Assembly: GCA_036655355.1 (NCBI GenBank)
Contig: JAVVQG010000012.1
Location: forward strand, 1 to 64,000
Direction: 5' to 3'
Source of the DNA: JAUNSR01 sp036655355
GTDB taxonomy: Bacteria; Bacteroidota; Bacteroidia; Bacteroidales; JAUNSR01
DNA: 64,000 nucleotides
The notes beneath the pieces were generated by a model that saw only the letters and a list, made by a program, of their open reading frames with translations, was not told the DNA's origin and did not search any database. Both the position numbers and the translations under genes were made by a program. Numbering within the stretch: the first letter of the stretch is position 1; the number at the start of each line of letters is the position of its first letter. This document shows positions 33,584 through 42,901 of this stretch, in pieces.

Positions 33584-34732
33584 TTAATAATTCACTAAAC
33601 GGCCGAAGTCGAAATCGGGATTCCCTCCCGGTTCGTAGTCGTCCAACAGGTATGTTAAAAGAACATTGTTTTTTGTGAGTGTGATTCGATAAAGTGAATT
33701 AACCCCTTTTTTCCATGTAAATCCGCGGACTCCGTTTGTGAGTGTGCGATCGTTCGGAAAAGGGATTGTATAGAGGATGTTGTCAATCTTTATTTCAAGG
33801 TAGACGTTGTTTTCTCCTACGGAACTGGTTGCTTCAGATGGAATTACAAACAGATGGAAGTTAGAGATTTCCTCTAAGGATGTGCCGGCTTGAGGCATCG
33901 AGGTAATCCCGAAATTCGGTTCGTCTTTGAAGCGTATCCAGTATTCGGATCCGTTAAAAACCGGGTAATATTTTTTCAAAGTACGGTCGTAATACCGTAT
34001 CTCTGAGTCGCCCTGAGATGACTGCGATGTTATCGTGCCGTCATTTAAAGTCATCAATGCTTGTTGTGGGATGTTCTTTACAACAAGAGATTGCAAAACA
34101 CACGGTCCACGGTACGAAGCATCATTCGAAAAGACAAACGAAATCATTGCCATCGCATGATTTAGCGTGATCGCCGAAACCGGTTGTCGGCTGTTGACAG
34201 GTGTGAGGCCTTTTCCATACAGGAAGTCTTTATAGCCGGGACGAATTTCTATGGCCGGGAATTGTTGACCGGAAGCATCGTACCCATTTAATAATGTGAA
34301 TTTCGGATCATAGGGATAATAAGCGAAAATATTCATCCTTTTCTCATCGAGCAAGTAGGGTTCTACAACCCCTTCGGGAGAAATGTATTGCCATTTTTGG
34401 TTTGTTGCATCGCCATTATTTACCCATTGTAAATTGGAGGAATTATCCGCGGGGATACCTACTACGGGGAGCGCACGAGTCTCTAGTGATGCAGGGGTGA
34501 GTGTAACTCCCATGCGACTTCCTGCGAAAAGAGTAGTTCCCGTAACAGCGCCTTCGCTCTGAAGGAGTGAAGTACGGGTCAAGCTTGCTTCGGTAAGGAT
34601 CAAAGTTGATATAGACAAAGGTTCGTAGAGGGTGTTCTGATCTGATAAAACAGTTGTATCGTCATTACAAGACGTAATGACGATACAAGCTGTTATATAA
34701 AATAGGATTCTTTTTGCGATATGGAATCTCAT
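33584..34732 (-). CDS. Fimbrillin family lipoprotein
   Basis: A 382-residue lipoprotein with signal FYITACIVITSC and a lipid cysteine near residue 22. It has the layout of the Bacteroidetes Mfa-like fimbrillin family (PF13149 type): early strands with LILTEASLTRTSL, GTTLFAGSRMGVTLTP, the loop MNIFAYYPYDPKF, SAITLNHAMAMISFVF and a C-terminal WKKGVNSLYRITLTKNNV strand. The segment AMAMISF recurs in the next gene, showing that the two are paralogues. It is 19 bases after the first fimbrillin gene. It is exported to the outer surface and probably polymerised or anchored in a pilus. Confidence 0.87.
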   Translation of the reverse strand: MRFHIAKRILFYITACIVITSCNDDTTVLSDQNTLYEPLSISTLILTEASLTRTSLLQSEGAVTGTTLFAGSRMGVTLTPASLETRALPVVGIPADNSSNLQWVNNGDATNQKWQYISPEGVVEPYLLDEKRMNIFAYYPYDPKFTLLNGYDASGQQFPAIEIRPGYKDFLYGKGLTPVNSRQPVSAITLNHAMAMISFVFSNDASYRGPCVLQSLVVKNIPQQALMTLNDGTITSQSSQGDSEIRYYDRTLKKYYPVFNGSEYWIRFKDEPNFGITSMPQAGTSLEEISNFHLFVIPSEATSSVGENNVYLEIKIDNILYTIPFPNDRTLTNGVRGFTWKKGVNSLYRITLTKNNVLLTYLLDDYEPGGNPDFDFGRLVNY

Positions 34733-34751
34733 CGTTCAAAGATGCAATTGA

Positions 34752-35768
34752 TTAAATTTCAATGTCAGAAAAACCACCTTCGGTCCATTGAGTCACCGAT
34801 ACGGAAGAAACCACCAGGTCTTTTCCTTTCAAGGTAAGGTTGTAGCTGTAATGTTTTGCCGGCAACCAATCGTTTCCTCCGGATATAATATTCAACGCAA
34901 CAGTATAAGTGGCACCGTCAATTACGATTGAGGCGTTCAGCGTAGCTGTATCAGAGGGAAGATCCGTAGCAGGAAGTACCAATGCATGGAAAGCAGGGGC
35001 TGTAGTTACCACGTTGCTTGGCGCCGAATTTACAGTTCCTAAAATACCATTTGCAGGTATCGTAATGTTACTCCAGTTGTCTCCCGCATAATTAGTCCCA
35101 TTGTAATGGAGTACATTGAATGAAGCTTTGGTATCAGCTGTCGTAATCGCACCGTTTGTCAAGTTCATTGTCCCTGCATTCGGTAGGTTATTCAATGTAA
35201 TCGCCTGTAGTTTACACTCGCCAGGGTAATTTGTTCGTTGGAAAGTGAAGGAGATCATGGCTAAGGCGTGATCCATAACGATTGCCGCAGAAGGGTTTAC
35301 CTTTGAAACGGAATTCGAACTTTTTCCACGAAGGTAGTCTACGTATCCCGGAGCAACTGGAATCGCGAACATGTTTTTCGCTTCAGCGTTGTAAGGGAAA
35401 TATCCGTAGATGTCGGCGCCTCTATTTTGTAAATAAAATGGTTTCGCAGGGGTCCATTTGGATTCATTTGCTGTCCATAGCAGGTTGTTGGAAACAGAAT
35501 CGGCAAGTCCTTGGTAATTGGATGTCGTACCTACGTTGTATACCGTTACACCGATCTTCGATCCGTTCGGAAGTTCTGTTCCCAATACTGGACCGGTGAC
35601 TGTGGTATTGCCATTTTCTACTTTCGTTGCTCTTGATACACGAGAAAGGACAGTTGTTTCAATTTGTAGCGAAGCTGTTTCATTCTCATCGGGAGTTAGG
35701 ATTGAATCTTCTTTTGAGCAACTCCAAAGCATCGTGACAGCGGCAGCAAGCGTAAAAATTTTTTTCAT
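34752..35768 (-). CDS. Fimbrillin family lipoprotein (first gene of the pilus operon)
   Basis: A 338-residue lipoprotein: MKKIFTLAAAVTMLWSC gives a lipobox with cysteine 17. Family landmarks: SRVSRATKV early (arginine sites for maturation), LPNGSKIGVTVYNVG, ADIYGYFPYNAEAKN, AAIVMDHALAMISFTFQR and the C-terminal KHYSYNLTLKGKDLVVSS, where donor-strand pilins carry their last strands. It is probably the major subunit, as first and shortest gene of the three. Upstream lies a 390-base AT-rich gap without an obvious TAnnTTTG box on this strand, so it may need a special activator or sigma factor. Confidence 0.88.
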   Translation of the reverse strand: MKKIFTLAAAVTMLWSCSKEDSILTPDENETASLQIETTVLSRVSRATKVENGNTTVTGPVLGTELPNGSKIGVTVYNVGTTSNYQGLADSVSNNLLWTANESKWTPAKPFYLQNRGADIYGYFPYNAEAKNMFAIPVAPGYVDYLRGKSSNSVSKVNPSAAIVMDHALAMISFTFQRTNYPGECKLQAITLNNLPNAGTMNLTNGAITTADTKASFNVLHYNGTNYAGDNWSNITIPANGILGTVNSAPSNVVTTAPAFHALVLPATDLPSDTATLNASIVIDGATYTVALNIISGGNDWLPAKHYSYNLTLKGKDLVVSSVSVTQWTEGGFSDIEI

Positions 35769-36155
35769 AAAAGGTTTTTGGCTTATTTGTAATGTTTCCT
35801 CCTAGCGACCTATTAATATTTATTTATCCTTCCTTCTACGGTGGAGATAAAATAGGTTGTTTGAGGTTATTGAATTGAATAGTAATATTGTAAATGCAAC
35901 TATTGACAGTTCGTCGATAGTTTTGCATTGTAAAGAAAATAGATTTGAATCAATTACACAATTAAACTAGAGTCATTACAAACTAATTATGTATACATGG
36001 GTTAATGTAAATATAATTAATTTGAATTTGCATAGTATATGTAAATTTTATACCACTGTTAAAATAGATAAAATGATATTTTTCTTTACGTGATTACTTA
36101 ATCTTTTATGAATTTTGCCTGTCTTATATAAAAACAACATTTTTAGATTTAGCCT
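35769..36155. other. AT-rich divergent intergenic region with an inverted repeat
   Basis: About 390 bases separate the fimbrillin operon (minus) from the PepSY-type gene (plus). I see no ORF. The notable element is an imperfect inverted repeat at 35893-35929, AATGCAACTAT with ATAGTTTTGCATT, containing TAGTTTTG (35918-35925), a TAnnTTTG match facing right. It could be a regulator site or a promoter. Confidence 0.5.
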
Positions 36156-36662
36156 ATGAAACCTCTTCGTTATTACATGCGTTCCCTTCATCGGGATCTC
36201 GGATTTTTTGTAATCGGATTAGTCGTTATTTACACTATAAGCGGCATCCTGCTGATGTATCGCAATACAGATTTGTTAAAGAAAGAAACTACTATTGAAA
36301 GAAATCTCGCTCCCAATCTGAATGCTACGGAGTTAAGCTCGACGTTGCGACTCAAAGGGTTTAAGATCGTTTCAGATACGAATGATCGTATTGAATTTAA
36401 CACGGGTGTGTACGATCCCAACACAGGTATTGTTACTTACAAATCGATGGAAGTAATTTCTCCTTTAAATAAATTTATCATTTTGCACCGAAATGCGAAT
36501 CCGGGGATCTCACGAACTTTGATGGTGGTATTCGGAGTGATTCTTTTCTTTCTGGCTATTTCCTCTTTCTGGATGTTCAAACCCGGTTCAAGATACTTCA
36601 GACGCGGTTTGTTCCTGATGGTGCTGGGGGTAATATTCTCTGTGATCGTTCTTTATCTCTGA
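36156..36662 (+). CDS. PepSY-associated membrane protein
   Basis: A 168-residue inner-membrane protein. It begins RSLHRDLGFFVIGLVVIYTISGILLMYR, the His-Arg plus first helix pattern of PepSY-TM proteins, has a periplasmic PepSY-like domain of about 70 residues, then ILHRNANPG and two more helices (LMVVFGVILFFLAISSFWMF, LFLMVLGVIFSVIVLYL). Larger relatives act in iron or heme-linked reduction and transport, and short ones are uncharacterised. It stands alone between the fimbrillin operon and a glycosidase. Confidence 0.7.
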   Translation: MKPLRYYMRSLHRDLGFFVIGLVVIYTISGILLMYRNTDLLKKETTIERNLAPNLNATELSSTLRLKGFKIVSDTNDRIEFNTGVYDPNTGIVTYKSMEVISPLNKFIILHRNANPGISRTLMVVFGVILFFLAISSFWMFKPGSRYFRRGLFLMVLGVIFSVIVLYL

Positions 36663-36729
36663 GTGAATGGGCGTGCGTGGGTTGCATAAATGAAGAGAAG
36701 TATTTTTTCGGATGATCAGAGTGAAATGG

Positions 36730-36757
36730 TTGATATAACGAATATTTTATATATTTG
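36730..36757 (+). promoter_or_regulatory. Candidate promoter of the GH123 gene
   Basis: TTG at 36730-36732, 17 bases, TATATTTG at 36750-36757. Boxes match the consensus and the spacing is two bases short. It lies 38 bases before the ATG. Confidence 0.6.
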
Positions 36758-36795
36758 GGCTTTCTAAATTTTTAAGTCCCAACCTATTTTATACT

Positions 36796-38577
36796 ATGAA
36801 GTCTTTATTATGCACCTTATGTGCCCCCTTTTTTCTATCCATTCAGTCTGCAGATGCAGTAACCTCATCACAAAATGCTACTACTGCTTTTTCGTACAAT
36901 GAGTTAACGAATCCCGCTTCCAAAGACCCAAAGCAATGGGCCAAAGTAAAAAAAGTACAGATTGGCTGGGGGTCGACCGACACGCGTTACAAAAAAGAAG
37001 AACCCGCATTGAGTACTCAAAAGCAATTGAAACTGCATGGCTGGAGAGGTGAACGTCTATCGGCACAATTTGTGGTTTCTACTCCAGAAGAACTACCTGC
37101 GTTAACTTTCGAGTTGAGTGATCTTAAACACACGGGCGATTCTAAATCTCTTATTGCAAAAGATCAGTTGCAAAGCGGATTTGTCCGTTATGTGATGACC
37201 GATGAGTTGAACAAGGATAAAAAGGGCGGTTGCGGCCTTCGTCCCAATACCGCAGCTTATGACTCTTCACTTGTTGCAGACCCCATTGACCACCTGACAG
37301 CTTCGCTCGATCTGGAAGGTTGTACCACACAAGGAGGATGGGTCACCGTAGCGGTTCCGGAAGATTGTAAGCCCGGTCGTTATGTCGGAACGGTAAAAGT
37401 TTCGGATGCGAACAATGAATTGGCTACCTTGAAATTAGAACTAGAAGTGAATAAACGCACTCTTCCTCAGCCTGAAGCGTGGAGTTATCACTTGGACTTG
37501 TGGCAAAATCCATATGCTACCGCACGTATTTACAATGTAGAGCCTTTTAGTGAAGCGCATTTTGAAGCCATGCGTCCGGATATGGAACTTTATGCCCGCG
37601 CAGGGGGGAAAAGTATTACCACATCGATCATGCATAAACCTTGGAACGGTCAGACGTACGATCATTTCGAGTCGATGGTCACTTGGTTGAAAAAAGCTGA
37701 CGGCACGTGGTATTATGATTACACCGTGTTTGATAAATGGGTGGAATACATGATGGGGATCGGTATAACGAAAGAAATCACTTGTTACTCACTGGTTCCT
37801 TGGCATCTCTCTTTCCAATATTTTGATCAGGCTTCAAATTCATTCAAGAGCATCCAAACGAAGCCCGGAGCGCCTGAATTCGAACAACATTGGTTGGGAA
37901 TGCTTCAATCTTTTGCGAAACACCTGAAAGAGAAAGGATGGTTTGACATTACGCACATCTCAATGGATGAGCGTCCGATGGAAGCGATGATCGAAACGAT
38001 GAAGGTGATCCGCAAGGCAGATCCGGATTTTAAAGTCTCAATGGCTGGTGTTTTGCATCCTGAAATCGAGGGTGACTTGGATAGCTACTCCATCGCAATG
38101 CGTTATAAATGGAGTGAGGAGCAAAAAGCACAACGTAAGGAAGCCGGAAAAGTATCCACGTTCTACACTTGTTGCGAAGAGGCATATCCGAATACATTTA
38201 CGTTCAGCGCGCCTGCCGAATCGGAATGGTTGGGGTGGTTTGCCGCTAATATGGAGTTAGACGGTTATTTGCGCTGGGCTCTGAACAGCTGGGTGAAATC
38301 ACCATTGCAAGACAGTCGTTTCACAGCATGGGCTGCGGGAGATACCTATATGATTTATCCGGGTGGACGTTCGTCAATCCGTTACGAGCGTTTGATTTCG
38401 GGAATACAGGCATATGAGAAGATTCGTCTTTTGAAAGAGGAATATGCACGTAAGAATGATCAGTCGTCGCTGCGAAAGTTAAATAAGATTCTGGCGCAGT
38501 TCAATGAAGAAACGCTGACTAAAACCCCGGCGGAAGAAACTGTCCGTAAAGCCAACGCACTTCTGCAACAGTTGTAA
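36796..38577 (+). CDS. GH123/DUF4091 family glycoside hydrolase
   Basis: A 593-residue exported protein with signal MKSLLCTLCAPFFLSIQSADA. It has an N-terminal beta-sandwich (to about residue 220) and a TIM-barrel domain with an adjacent acid pair D391-E392 in ISMDERPMEAM, the position of the catalytic residues of GH123 beta-N-acetylgalactosaminidases that use substrate-assisted catalysis. Other landmarks: SLVPWHLSFQYFDQ and LRWALNSWVKSPLQDSRF. Likely role: removing N-acetylgalactosamine from glycosphingolipid or mucin-type glycans in the periplasm or on the surface. It is not inside a SusC/SusD locus. Substrate is inferred from family. Confidence 0.82.
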   Translation: MKSLLCTLCAPFFLSIQSADAVTSSQNATTAFSYNELTNPASKDPKQWAKVKKVQIGWGSTDTRYKKEEPALSTQKQLKLHGWRGERLSAQFVVSTPEELPALTFELSDLKHTGDSKSLIAKDQLQSGFVRYVMTDELNKDKKGGCGLRPNTAAYDSSLVADPIDHLTASLDLEGCTTQGGWVTVAVPEDCKPGRYVGTVKVSDANNELATLKLELEVNKRTLPQPEAWSYHLDLWQNPYATARIYNVEPFSEAHFEAMRPDMELYARAGGKSITTSIMHKPWNGQTYDHFESMVTWLKKADGTWYYDYTVFDKWVEYMMGIGITKEITCYSLVPWHLSFQYFDQASNSFKSIQTKPGAPEFEQHWLGMLQSFAKHLKEKGWFDITHISMDERPMEAMIETMKVIRKADPDFKVSMAGVLHPEIEGDLDSYSIAMRYKWSEEQKAQRKEAGKVSTFYTCCEEAYPNTFTFSAPAESEWLGWFAANMELDGYLRWALNSWVKSPLQDSRFTAWAAGDTYMIYPGGRSSIRYERLISGIQAYEKIRLLKEEYARKNDQSSLRKLNKILAQFNEETLTKTPAEETVRKANALLQQL

Positions 38578-38641
38578 TAAACCTTTTTTTGGGAGAGTCG
38601 TTATAAGCTTAAACACTTGGTGTAAACTAAATCAAACACAG

Positions 38642-39271
38642 ATGAAGTTAGCTTTTATCGGGATTGGCAATGTTGGTTATGCCATCGCCAATCGGTTAGA
38701 GAAAAAAGGTTTTGAGATACTTATCGGTCATGATAATCCCGATTCCGAGAGTGTGGAACATGCATTGGCAAAGAATCCGGATTTGTGGGTTGTGCCTGTT
38801 CAGGAAGCTGTAGATAAGGCGGATGTGGTTTTTTTAGCCGTACCGTTCGATGCCGTTTCCGATGCACTGAAAGGAATTTCCTTTCATGGAAAGACGCTGA
38901 TAGATTGTACCAATCCCATCCATCCGGGTCTCAAACACGGATTGGAGAGTAAACGTTCCGGTTCGGAAATGATTCAAGAACTGGCACCGGATGCAAAAGT
39001 GGTAAAGTCTTTTACGATTTACGGTTTTGAGAATCTGATCGATCCGGAGTTTCCCGCCTATAATGTGCGACCCGTCATGATGATTGCCGGAAATGACCTC
39101 CAAGCGAAAGAAGAGGTGCGTCTTTTAAATGATGCGATGGGTTTTGAAACCCTGGATACGGGTACCCTTGACCAGGCATTGCATCTAGAGCACATGACGC
39201 TTCTTTGGGTGAAAATGGTTCGTATGAATGGTCATCAACCCCATTTGGTGTGGGCCAAACTTGAAAAATAA
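38642..39271 (+). CDS. NADP-binding protein, F420-dependent NADP reductase-like
   Basis: A 209-residue Rossmann protein. The dinucleotide motif GIGNVGYAIANRL is at residue 7, followed by VVFLAVPFDAV and TLIDCTNPI, the order found in the NADPH:F420 oxidoreductase / pyrroline-5-carboxylate-reductase-like N-terminal family (F420_oxidored). Bacteroidales do not make F420 as far as known, so a different partner is likely. The C-terminal LEHMTLLWVKM segment resembles family dimer helices. It sits alone, closed by a strong terminator. Confidence 0.8.
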   Translation: MKLAFIGIGNVGYAIANRLEKKGFEILIGHDNPDSESVEHALAKNPDLWVVPVQEAVDKADVVFLAVPFDAVSDALKGISFHGKTLIDCTNPIHPGLKHGLESKRSGSEMIQELAPDAKVVKSFTIYGFENLIDPEFPAYNVRPVMMIAGNDLQAKEEVRLLNDAMGFETLDTGTLDQALHLEHMTLLWVKMVRMNGHQPHLVWAKLEK

Positions 39272-39313
39272 AAGAGCCGATAAGGATCCCGAAAACAGCT
39301 ATAAACGAATCAT

Positions 39314-39360
39314 AGAGGATTGAGTTCTGCAAGAGGTGCGAACTCAATCCTCTTTTTTTA
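39314..39360. terminator. Bidirectional terminator
   Basis: GAGGATTGAGTTC pairs with GAACTCAATCCTC around a 12-base loop and is followed by seven T residues. It lies between two convergent genes. The left side lacks a strong A-run, so it mainly serves the plus-strand gene. Confidence 0.88.
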
Positions 39361-39385
39361 TATTTCTAACGATTGTTTCTTTATC

Positions 39386-40819
39386 TTACCAAAGCGCTAT
39401 TTTATTAGTGACTAACAGGAAAACAGACAAAATTGCGGCTCCGATGAATATCCCGACAGCTGCGTATCCTTTTTTGCTGAAGATCGGTTCGTCGCTCTTT
39501 TTGTATGCTTTCCGAGCCTCGATATACCATCCGATACCGATCACGTAGCAGATCGATGTGATGAGCATCAACAGTAGTCCTCCGGCATAAATCAACCACA
39601 AGCAGAACAAAGAGGAGAGGATTCCTGTGAGGCGGTAACCGATCAATGCTCTTTTGCTTTTGTCGCGTATCGACCCGTCGTAAGAGATTTTTACGAGATA
39701 AAGACCGCAGAAGAGATAGGAGGGAAGAATCATCACTCCCGTAATCTGGATTGCAGCCATGTAAACCGATTGAGCCGTAACCACTACAATCATGAAGAGT
39801 TGCATGAGAATGCTGGAGAAGAGTAGCGAGTAGATGGGCGCCCCTTTTTTATTCTCCTTCAAAAACTTAGCGGGAAGTATTTTTACCTGAGCAGCGGTAA
39901 AGGGAACTTGGACGCACAGGATGGTCCATGCGATCCAACCTCCTAGAATTGAAACGATAACACAAAGAATTACATAGATTAATCCCCACCGTCCCACCGC
40001 ACTTTCCAGAACATAAGCCACGGAGGGATTTTCAAGTCCGGCAAGTTGCGCCTGCGTAAGAATCCCGAAGGAGAGAATACTGATCAGCATATAAAGTACG
40101 AGTGCCAATAAGAAGCCGATGATGGTGGCTTTGCCTACATCACTGCTTCGTTTCGCTCTTTCGGCTATGACTACCGCCCCCTCCACGCCGATGAAGCACC
40201 ACAACGTAACCAGCATCGTGCTTTTTATCTGTGCGCCGAACGATCCGATTTGAAGCGCATCGCCCCAGAAATCTAACTTAAGCATCCCCAGTTTGAAGTA
40301 AGCGATCATGATCACAATGATAGCCGAGATTGAGAGGATTTTTACGACGGAGACGATCATATTCAGGAAAGCCGCCTCGCGTACACCTGCAGCGATTAAG
40401 AAGAAAATCGCCCAGATAAAAAAACTCCCGAATAACACCGTGTGCCATCCGTGTTCGAGTAAGACGGGGAAGAAATAACCGAGCGAATCGTTTAGCATTA
40501 CAGACAAGGCTACATTCCCCATGGCGGCACACAACCAATATCCCCACGCTACATTATAACCTACATAATCGCCGAATCCCTCCTGCGCATATTGATAGAT
40601 TCCCGCATTCAATTCGGGCCGGAGATCTGCCAGGTTTTTGAAGGTGAGTACCAAAAAGAGAATTCCGATACCCGAAATTATCCAGGAAAGAATTGTGGGC
40701 CCCAATGCGGCACCCACAGCCATATTTTGAGGAATATTGTAGATTCCGGCCCCGATCATCGAGCTGAATACGATGGCAATCAAAGGGGCTAATCCGAGTT
40801 GTTTCTGACCTGTGGGCAT
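39386..40819 (-). CDS. APC-family basic amino acid antiporter (ArcD/AdiC-like)
   Basis: A 477-residue inner-membrane protein with 12-13 helices. The start LAPLIAIVFSSMIGAGIYNIPQNMA carries the GSMIGAGI-like substrate loop of the APA subfamily (arginine/ornithine, arginine/agmatine or lysine/cadaverine exchangers). Later, FIGVEGAVVIAERAKRSSDVGKAT is the conserved glutamate region of helix 6. ArcD-type exchange of arginine for ornithine or a related polyamine precursor is most likely, but no arginine deiminase or decarboxylase genes are nearby. It is divergent from nadE. Confidence 0.85.
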   Translation of the reverse strand: MPTGQKQLGLAPLIAIVFSSMIGAGIYNIPQNMAVGAALGPTILSWIISGIGILFLVLTFKNLADLRPELNAGIYQYAQEGFGDYVGYNVAWGYWLCAAMGNVALSVMLNDSLGYFFPVLLEHGWHTVLFGSFFIWAIFFLIAAGVREAAFLNMIVSVVKILSISAIIVIMIAYFKLGMLKLDFWGDALQIGSFGAQIKSTMLVTLWCFIGVEGAVVIAERAKRSSDVGKATIIGFLLALVLYMLISILSFGILTQAQLAGLENPSVAYVLESAVGRWGLIYVILCVIVSILGGWIAWTILCVQVPFTAAQVKILPAKFLKENKKGAPIYSLLFSSILMQLFMIVVVTAQSVYMAAIQITGVMILPSYLFCGLYLVKISYDGSIRDKSKRALIGYRLTGILSSLFCLWLIYAGGLLLMLITSICYVIGIGWYIEARKAYKKSDEPIFSKKGYAAVGIFIGAAILSVFLLVTNKIALW

Positions 40820-40870
40820 TGTTTCTGTTATTGGTTGTTTTCAATTAGAACACCCTGAACAAAAAAGAGG

Positions 40871-40899
40871 TTTGAAAAAGGAAGAATATTCTATCTTTG
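40871..40899 (+). promoter_or_regulatory. Candidate promoter of nadE
   Basis: TTTG at 40871-40874 and TATCTTTG at 40892-40899, 17 bases apart. The -7 box is a full match and lies 23 bases before the ATG. Confidence 0.65.
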
Positions 40900-40922
40900 T
40901 AGCATAAAATTTACAGAAAAAC

Positions 40923-42848
40923 ATGAATTACGGATTTATTAAAGTCGCAGCTGCCATACCATCGGTAAAGGTGGCCGATTGCAATTATAATGTGGATCAT
41001 ATAAAGGGGATGATTGAGGATGCAGATTCAAAAGGAGTCTCTTTAATCGCTTTCCCTGAACTTTCGCTTACGGCATATACGTGTGGAGACCTTTTCGGTC
41101 AGCAGCTTTTATTGGAAGATGCCGAGAATGCCTTGAAACGTTTGGTGGAGGAAACTGCTCATTTACCTCAGATTGTGATTGTCGGGATGCCCGTTGCGTT
41201 AGGGAACATGGTATTCAATACGGCGGTTGTTTTCTCAAAAGGGGAGATTTTGGGGGTTGTTCCCAAGATTTACCTGCCCAATTACAGTGAGTTTTATGAA
41301 GCACGTTGGTTTACCTCGGGTTCAGAAGCGCCAGCGGCGCAGCTGATGCTGTGCGGAAGTGCTGTTCCTTTCGGCACGGATCTGTTATTCGAACACAAAA
41401 GCGTAACCTTCGGGGTTGAGGTGTGTGAAGATCTTTGGGTACCGATTCCACCATCTTCGAAACAAGCACTTCAGGGAGCTTCTTTATTGATAAATATCTC
41501 TGCAAGCAATGAGTTGGTGGGAAAACACGATTACCTCCGAACGCTGATCGAACAGCAATCGGCCCGTCTGATGGGTGCGTATCTCTACGCATCCGCCGGT
41601 TTTGGCGAGTCAACAACCGATCTTGTGTTTGCTGGAAATGCCATCGTTTCGGAAAACGGATCGATATTGGCCGAGGCGGAACGATTCGCTTTCGACGAGC
41701 AGCTTGTGGTTTGCGATGTGGATATCGAGAAGCTTGAATCGATGCGTCGTCGTACCACTACGTATAGCTCTTTGGATAAAGATCTTGATTTGAAATGCCG
41801 TCGTATTCCGGTACAGCTATCGCAGCCGACGGGTGAATACCAGTTGACAAGATCGATCAATCCGCGACCGTTCGTTCCTTCGGATTCCATGATGCACGAG
41901 CGTTGCCAGGAAATTTTCAATATTCAGGTAAACGGTTTGGCTCAGCGCATCCGGCACACGCATGCTAAAACTGCAGTAGTGGGGATCTCGGGAGGATTGG
42001 ACTCAACGCTTGCGCTTTTGGTGTGTGTGCAGACATTTGATAAACTGAACCTTTCACGCGAAGGGATCGTGGGCGTAACGATGCCGGGTTTCGGCACCAC
42101 GGACCGCACCTACAATAATGCCATTAACCTGATGAGGTCATTGGGAATTACGATTCGTGAAATATCTATCCGTGATGCCGTGTTGCAGCATTTTAAAGAT
42201 TTAGGAATTGATGAACGTGTGCACGATGTGACGTATGAAAATTCACAGGCACGTGAACGTACCCAAATCTTGATGGATGTATCCAACCAGATGAACGGAT
42301 TGGTAATCGGAACGGGTGATTTGTCGGAACTAGCTTTGGGTTGGGCCACTTATAACGGTGACCATATGTCTATGTACGGTGTAAACGGAAGTATCCCGAA
42401 AACATTGGTGCAGTATCTGGTAAAATGGGTTGCGGAACATAAGGTGAATGAAACCGCAAAAGAGATTCTACTCGACATTATCGATACGCCCATCAGTCCC
42501 GAATTGATTCCGGCAGACGAGAACGGCGATATTGCTCAGAAAACGGAAGATTTGGTGGGACCGTATGAATTGCATGATTTCTTCCTGTTTAATTTTATCC
42601 GTCACGGTTATCGACCGAAAAAGATTTTCTTCCTGGCTAAAATAGCCTTCAAAGAGAGCTATTCTGAAGAAGTGATTAAAAAATGGCTTCAGACGTTCTT
42701 CCGTCGTTTTTTTCAACAACAGTTCAAACGTTCTTGTTTGCCGGATGGTCCGAAAGTTGGAACCGTAAGTCTTTCTCCGAGAGGGGACTGGCGTATGCCG
42801 AGTGATGCTACTTCAGCACTGTGGCTCAAAGAGATTGAAAATCTCTGA
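40923..42848 (+). CDS. nadE: NAD+ synthase, glutamine-hydrolysing
   Basis: A 641-residue two-domain enzyme making NAD from deamido-NAD with glutamine as nitrogen source. The N-terminal nitrilase-type glutaminase has the Glu-Lys-Cys triad in AFPELSLTAYTC, VPKIYLPNYSEFYE and GVEVCEDLWVP. The C-terminal synthetase has the P-loop GISGGLDSTLAL near residue 360 and TGDLSELALGWATYNGDHMSMYGVN. Length and order are those of the long NadE form. Its own promoter is visible, and it is followed by a lipoprotein gene 53 bases on. Confidence 0.96.
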   Translation: MNYGFIKVAAAIPSVKVADCNYNVDHIKGMIEDADSKGVSLIAFPELSLTAYTCGDLFGQQLLLEDAENALKRLVEETAHLPQIVIVGMPVALGNMVFNTAVVFSKGEILGVVPKIYLPNYSEFYEARWFTSGSEAPAAQLMLCGSAVPFGTDLLFEHKSVTFGVEVCEDLWVPIPPSSKQALQGASLLINISASNELVGKHDYLRTLIEQQSARLMGAYLYASAGFGESTTDLVFAGNAIVSENGSILAEAERFAFDEQLVVCDVDIEKLESMRRRTTTYSSLDKDLDLKCRRIPVQLSQPTGEYQLTRSINPRPFVPSDSMMHERCQEIFNIQVNGLAQRIRHTHAKTAVVGISGGLDSTLALLVCVQTFDKLNLSREGIVGVTMPGFGTTDRTYNNAINLMRSLGITIREISIRDAVLQHFKDLGIDERVHDVTYENSQARERTQILMDVSNQMNGLVIGTGDLSELALGWATYNGDHMSMYGVNGSIPKTLVQYLVKWVAEHKVNETAKEILLDIIDTPISPELIPADENGDIAQKTEDLVGPYELHDFFLFNFIRHGYRPKKIFFLAKIAFKESYSEEVIKKWLQTFFRRFFQQQFKRSCLPDGPKVGTVSLSPRGDWRMPSDATSALWLKEIENL

Positions 42849-42901
42849 AAGGGGTAGATAGCGCATCTGACCTTAAAGTTAAAAAGTTAAACTAGATACA
42901 A

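Noticed and set aside
41311..42349. Open frames on the minus strand inside nadE
   Set aside because: They are antisense shadows of a strongly conserved gene and have no family features.
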